A stretch of 46,266 nt of DNA from assembly GCF_003315595.1 (NCBI RefSeq), contig NZ_QNQU01000037.1, positions 1 to 46,266 on the forward strand. Direction: 5' to 3'. Position numbers and translations under genes: made by a program. Below the pieces are notes generated by a model, which had not been told where the DNA came from, did not search any database, and saw only the letters and a program-made list of their open reading frames with translations. Source of the stretch: Pedobacter miscanthi (lineage in GTDB: Bacteria > Bacteroidota > Bacteroidia > Sphingobacteriales > Sphingobacteriaceae). Below are positions 43,416 to 46,266 of this stretch, piece by piece. Position 1 is the stretch's first letter. Each line of letters begins with the position of its first letter.

Positions 43416-44608
43416 TTCTCAATTTTTAAAATGGCAGCACAAATATCTTTAGCTACATCGGTTTTCGATTTCATCTCGAATACCGTACGTTCTAAAGCTT
43501 TGTTAAAAATAGTAATTTTATTGGTATCTGATTTAAAACCTGCACCCTTATCATTTAAAGAATTTAAAACAACCAGATCGAGGTTCTTCTTCTCCAGTTT
43601 GCCTTTGGCATAGTTCTCTTCATCATTGGTTTCTAAGGCGAAACCCACCAGAATCTGGTTTGCTTTTTTCGCTTTCCCTAATGAGGCCAGGATATCGGTT
43701 GTTTTTTCAAGCTCCAGTACCAGGTCGCTGTCTTGCTTTTTGATTTTTTGTGTGGCAACCTGTTTCGGGCGATAATCAGCCACAGCAGCACACATTACCG
43801 TAATATCAGTTGTTGGGAAAACCGACGAACAGGCATCGAACATTTCTTGGGCACTTACTACATCAATTCTTTTTAAACTTTGTGCGGCTTTCTGAGCCGT
43901 AGGTCCTGCAATTAAAGTAACATCCGCACCGAGTTTTGCCAGTTCATCTGCAATAGCAAAACCCATTTTGCCCGAAGAATGGTTCCCGATAAAACGTACC
44001 GGATCAATCGCCTCGTAAGTAGGACCTGCAGTAACCATCACCTTTTTACCAAGAAGAGGCGATGCTGTTTTAATCGCATTAGCCAGAAAAGAAACAATTT
44101 CTTCAGGTTCGGCCATGCGGCCTTCGCCCCAAAGTCCGCTCGCCAGTTCGCCGTTTGCAGGGGCAATAACTGTATTGCCGTAACTAATGATGCGTTCAAT
44201 ATTATTTTGGGTAGTTTCGTGTTTCCACATATCCAGGTCCATTGCAGGCGCAACGTAAACCGGGCATTTGGCCGAAAGGTAAATCGCAGTTAATAAATTA
44301 TCGCATATTCCGGTAGCAAGTTTGGCCAGGGTATTGGCGCTTATCGGGGCGATGATTATCAGATCAGCCCATAGGCCCAGTTCAACATGATTGCTCCACA
44401 CGCCCGTTTCTTCTTCGAAGTACTGGGTGTAAACCGGGTTTTTAGAAAGCGTAGCAAGGGTAAGTGGTGTAATAAAATTAGCACCATCAGGGGTAAGAAT
44501 AACCTTTACGTTTGCACCAGCTTTAACGAGCAGCCTGACCAAAAATGCCGACTTATATGCCGCGATGCTACCGCAAACGCCAAGGATTATATTTTTATTT
44601 TTTAGCAT
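43412..44608 (-). CDS. coaBC: Bifunctional CoaBC: phosphopantothenate-cysteine ligase / phosphopantothenoylcysteine decarboxylase
   Basis: The 398-residue enzyme does two steps of coenzyme A synthesis. The N-terminal flavin decarboxylase CoaC (1-180) has GSIAAYK, catalytic His74 (NHVELG) and the PISANT motif. The C-terminal CoaB ligase (about 190-398) has VMVTAGPTYEAIDPVRFIGN, SSGKMGF and the KIKK lysine motif. Two expected E. coli residues differ: the PXMNXXMW motif reads PAMDLDMW (Asn to Asp at 123), and the essential active-site Cys (Cys158 in E. coli, QACGD) aligns with Ser157 (LASGL). These may be normal for Bacteroidota. The start is ATG 44608; the upstream ATG at 44638 would lie in a palindromic repeat. 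Confidence 0.93.
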   Translation of the reverse strand: MLKNKNIILGVCGSIAAYKSAFLVRLLVKAGANVKVILTPDGANFITPLTLATLSKNPVYTQYFEEETGVWSNHVELGLWADLIIIAPISANTLAKLATGICDNLLTAIYLSAKCPVYVAPAMDLDMWKHETTQNNIERIISYGNTVIAPANGELASGLWGEGRMAEPEEIVSFLANAIKTASPLLGKKVMVTAGPTYEAIDPVRFIGNHSSGKMGFAIADELAKLGADVTLIAGPTAQKAAQSLKRIDVVSAQEMFDACSSVFPTTDITVMCAAVADYRPKQVATQKIKKQDSDLVLELEKTTDILASLGKAKKANQILVGFALETNDEENYAKGKLEKKNLDLVVLNSLNDKGAGFKSDTNKITIFNKALERTVFEMKSKTDVAKDICAAILKIEK

Positions 44609-44625
44609 AATGCGCAGAGTACATA

Positions 44626-44685
44626 AGGCATGGAGCATAGAGCGTAGTGCTAAACGCTTTGCCCTAAACGCTATGCGCTACGCCG
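44626..44685. repeat. Degenerate GCATAGAGCG/CGCTATGCGC repeat
   Basis: The 78-base gap between coaBC and rpoZ contains GAGCATAGAGCGTAGTGC, TAAACGC twice, and CTATGCGCTACGC, partly complementary to each other. GAGCATAGAGC recurs at about 25175 and GGCGTAT-type words at about 25200 and 42462. It looks like a small dispersed palindromic repeat. Confidence 0.4.
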
Positions 44686-44686
44686 A

Positions 44687-45013
44687 TTACTTTTGTTCTT
44701 TAGCAGGATTTCTGTGGTACACTTTACCATTCAAAAATTCATCCATAGCAACCAAAACAGGCTTCGGCATACGCTCGTAGTGCTTGCTGATTTCGATCTG
44801 CTCACGGTTTTCGAAAATTTCTTCCAAATTATCGTTGCTCGAAGCAAATTCTGCCAATTTACCGTGTAACTCCTCTTTAACGTTGTTCGAAATCTGATTT
44901 GCCCTTTTAGCAATTACCACTAATGATTCGTAAAGGTTATCAGTAGTTCTATCTAAATCGTGTACGTTTCTGGTTACTGTAGTATTTGGTACAGCAGGTT
45001 TGTTAGTATTCAT
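44687..45013 (-). CDS. rpoZ: RNA polymerase omega subunit (Bacteroidota type)
   Basis: The 108-residue protein matches the Bacteroidota omega subunit: HDLDRTTDNLYESLVVIAKRA near the N-terminus (the conserved region that clamps the beta-prime tail), a KEELHGKLAEFAS helix and the tail PKPVLVAMDEFLNGKVYHR. It assists assembly of RNA polymerase. It begins three bases after the bamD stop, so they are co-transcribed, and is separated from coaBC by a 78-base palindromic stretch. Confidence 0.9.
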   Translation of the reverse strand: MNTNKPAVPNTTVTRNVHDLDRTTDNLYESLVVIAKRANQISNNVKEELHGKLAEFASSNDNLEEIFENREQIEISKHYERMPKPVLVAMDEFLNGKVYHRNPAKEQK

Positions 45014-45016
45014 CTA

Positions 45017-45964
45017 TTACTTGTTTTTAATATTCGTATTATCGGCATTTGTTGGTTTGGCAGAAACAGTATCCTTTAATTTACCTGTTCTGATTAACAT
45101 TTGCTTGTATTTTTCCTGATCGGCAGCATATAATGCCAGTTCTTGTTTGGTAAGTACAATACCCGCTTCAACATCAGTTTTAAGGCCTTTTGCCTCTTTA
45201 GTCCATTTGCTGTCAGGATGGTTTTCCGTAAACTCTGTATATAAAGCAAGTGCTTCATTATAACGGTCTTCCTGACGGATGATATAACTGTTTTTTGCGT
45301 ATAAATATTGCGCTTTAATCATCAGGAAATCCATTTCTTCAGCATATTTAATGTCTGGGAAATCTCTCTGGGCATTTTTTAAAGCAATAACGGCAGCCCT
45401 GTAGTTATCTACGTTACTTGGGCCGGTAGTTAAATACATTTTTGCATTTTCAAAAGCTTTATCCTCTAACTTGCCCCGTAAAGTAGCAATGTATTTACCT
45501 GCAGCTGCAGCACGATCGCTGGTAGGGTATAAGTTGATGAACAATTGTAACGCATCAATAGCTTTATAGGTATTTTCCTGATCTAAAGAGAAACTTGGCG
45601 ATTCCAAATAGTAACAGTAAGCGCCCATATACCTGGCTTCCTCAGCATTTTTACTTGCCGGGTAAGTATCTGCAAAACTTTTAAACTGGTACCTGGCCGT
45701 AGTATAATCACTTAATCTGTATAGTGTATAAGCATAATAATAGTTCAGATCCTCAGCTTCTGCACGGCCACGGTATTTTTGAGATAGATCCTCAAAAAGC
45801 ACCAGTGCTTTACTGTAATCGCGTTTATTATACAAACGAAGTGCCTCCTGGTACTTTTTTGCAACATCGTTACTCGCTCTCAATTTCTCGAAACGACTTT
45901 TACAACCCGCAATACCCAGAGCGGCAACAAATACTAAAATAATTAAGTGTTTAACTTTAAACAT
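45017..45964 (-). CDS. bamD: BamD, outer-membrane protein assembly factor
   Basis: The 315-residue lipoprotein (lipobox GIAGC, Cys21) of the BAM complex consists of tetratricopeptide-like helices: QEALRLYNKRDYSKALVLFE, EDLNYYYAYTLYRLSDYTTA, EARYMGAYCYYLESPSF, and IDALQLFINLYPTSDRAAA. With BamA it inserts beta-barrel proteins, including SusC porins, into the outer membrane. It is the first gene of the cluster with rpoZ, coaBC and the DUF4835 gene. The promoter -7 box lies five bases before the ATG, so the transcript is likely leaderless or nearly so. Confidence 0.93.
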   Translation of the reverse strand: MFKVKHLIILVFVAALGIAGCKSRFEKLRASNDVAKKYQEALRLYNKRDYSKALVLFEDLSQKYRGRAEAEDLNYYYAYTLYRLSDYTTARYQFKSFADTYPASKNAEEARYMGAYCYYLESPSFSLDQENTYKAIDALQLFINLYPTSDRAAAAGKYIATLRGKLEDKAFENAKMYLTTGPSNVDNYRAAVIALKNAQRDFPDIKYAEEMDFLMIKAQYLYAKNSYIIRQEDRYNEALALYTEFTENHPDSKWTKEAKGLKTDVEAGIVLTKQELALYAADQEKYKQMLIRTGKLKDTVSAKPTNADNTNIKNK

Positions 45965-45969
45965 TCTGC

Positions 45970-46000
45970 AAAGATAATTAATAATACGATAACATCAATA
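45970..46000 (-). promoter_or_regulatory. bamD promoter, near-leaderless
   Basis: On the minus strand ATTG (45997-46000) is followed after exactly 19 bases by TATCTTTG (45970-45977), an exact TAnnTTTG match. The ATG (45964) begins only five bases after the box, which is where the transcript start itself would be expected. Confidence 0.6.
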
Positions 46001-46059
46001 AAAACAATTCGCCGCTAAGCTATGCAAAGCAATTCAGTACAATATAACAGTTAACAAAT

Positions 46060-46256
46060 TTTAACATATATATAAGGATAGGTATTTCTATACTATATAG
46101 GTGTGCACCTGCTATCCGCTGCAAAGCTTCATAACAGTCAAGAGATTTTAACCTATATAAGGATGGACGTTTCTAAATTAGGTAGTGTTTTTCTTTTTTT
46201 AGCAAAGCAAGTTCCGTGCTACTATATAGGTGTGTTCCTGCTATCCGCTTCAAAGC
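46060..46256. repeat. Interleaved direct repeats at the right edge
   Basis: Two 36-base copies (46092-46127 and 46221-46256) start ACTATATAGGTGTG and contain CCTGCTATCCGCT and CAAAGC; they differ at three positions and are 129 bases apart. A second repeat pair (TATATAAGGAT followed by TTTCTA, near 46068-46090 and 46153-46174) precedes each. The block runs to the end of the window and may continue. No gene is present in 45965-46266. Confidence 0.6.
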
Positions 46257-46266
46257 CTTGGCTCGT

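Noticed and set aside
46060..46256. CRISPR-like repeat/spacer pattern
   Set aside because: Only two copies of each repeat with unequal distances, and the repeats are interleaved with a second repeat.

Overview
The window looks like a chromosomal segment of a Bacteroidota bacterium of the family Sphingobacteriaceae, most likely Pedobacter or a close relative. Reasons: two SusC/SusD outer-membrane pairs, a FecI/FecR-type sigma/anti-sigma pair with the Bacteroidota-type C-terminal domain, Bacteroidota-type promoters (TTTG, about 19 bases, TAnnTTTG), the gene order bamD-rpoZ-coaBC-DUF4835-recN, many '...CKK' lipoproteins, and roughly 40% GC. No rRNA, tRNA, CRISPR array, complete insertion sequence or phage gene was seen. 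Family names come from motif recognition, not from a database search.

Layout. (1) 1-1585: poorly coding left edge with one odd, GC-richer membrane-protein gene between two degenerate similar segments. (2) 1586-10082 (+): ECF sigma factor, FecR-like anti-sigma, STN-containing SusC, SusD, TlpA-like thioredoxin and a small lipoprotein; a trans-envelope-regulated uptake locus. (3) 10743-17783 (+): an exported enzyme-like protein, a decayed duplicate of a SusC signal-peptide region, then a second SusC/SusD pair without STN domain or local regulator. (4) 17952-21953 (-): an exported unknown, then an operon of cysteine synthase, a separate DsbD N-terminal domain and DsbD. (5) 22135-23424 (+): an Lrp/AsnC regulator divergent from the cysteine synthase, and a secreted unknown. 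(6) 23525-27517 (-): GH18 chitinase-like lipoprotein with a C-terminal trefoil-like domain, and a two-domain DUF4394 lipoprotein gene split by one in-frame TGA. (7) 27842-32054 (+): BLUF photoreceptor, ClpC, CAP-domain lipoprotein. (8) 32207-45964 (-): ATP-grasp enzyme, PA0069-type radical SAM protein, two paralogous exported proteins, RecN, a BlaI/M56 regulator-protease pair, and DUF4835-CoaBC-RpoZ-BamD.

How the genes work together. The sigma, anti-sigma and STN-SusC form one signalling chain: substrate binding at the outer membrane is passed through the anti-sigma to the sigma factor, which should raise expression of the SusC/SusD/TlpA block. The BlaI gene has two perfect TACGAA-N4-TTCGTA operators wrapped around a consensus promoter, which explains autorepression relieved by the neighbouring M56 protease. 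The bamD cluster combines outer-membrane assembly, RNA polymerase omega and coenzyme A synthesis.

Most notable points: the Gly-to-TGA nonsense change between the two DUF4394 repeats; the ghost SusC leader at 12672-12794; six 20-residue tandem repeats in the M56 protease in place of a beta-lactam sensor; the BlaI operator architecture; non-canonical active-site residues in CoaBC; a near-leaderless bamD promoter; and a dense set of intergenic palindromes and tandem repeats. No single obviously new multi-gene system was found.
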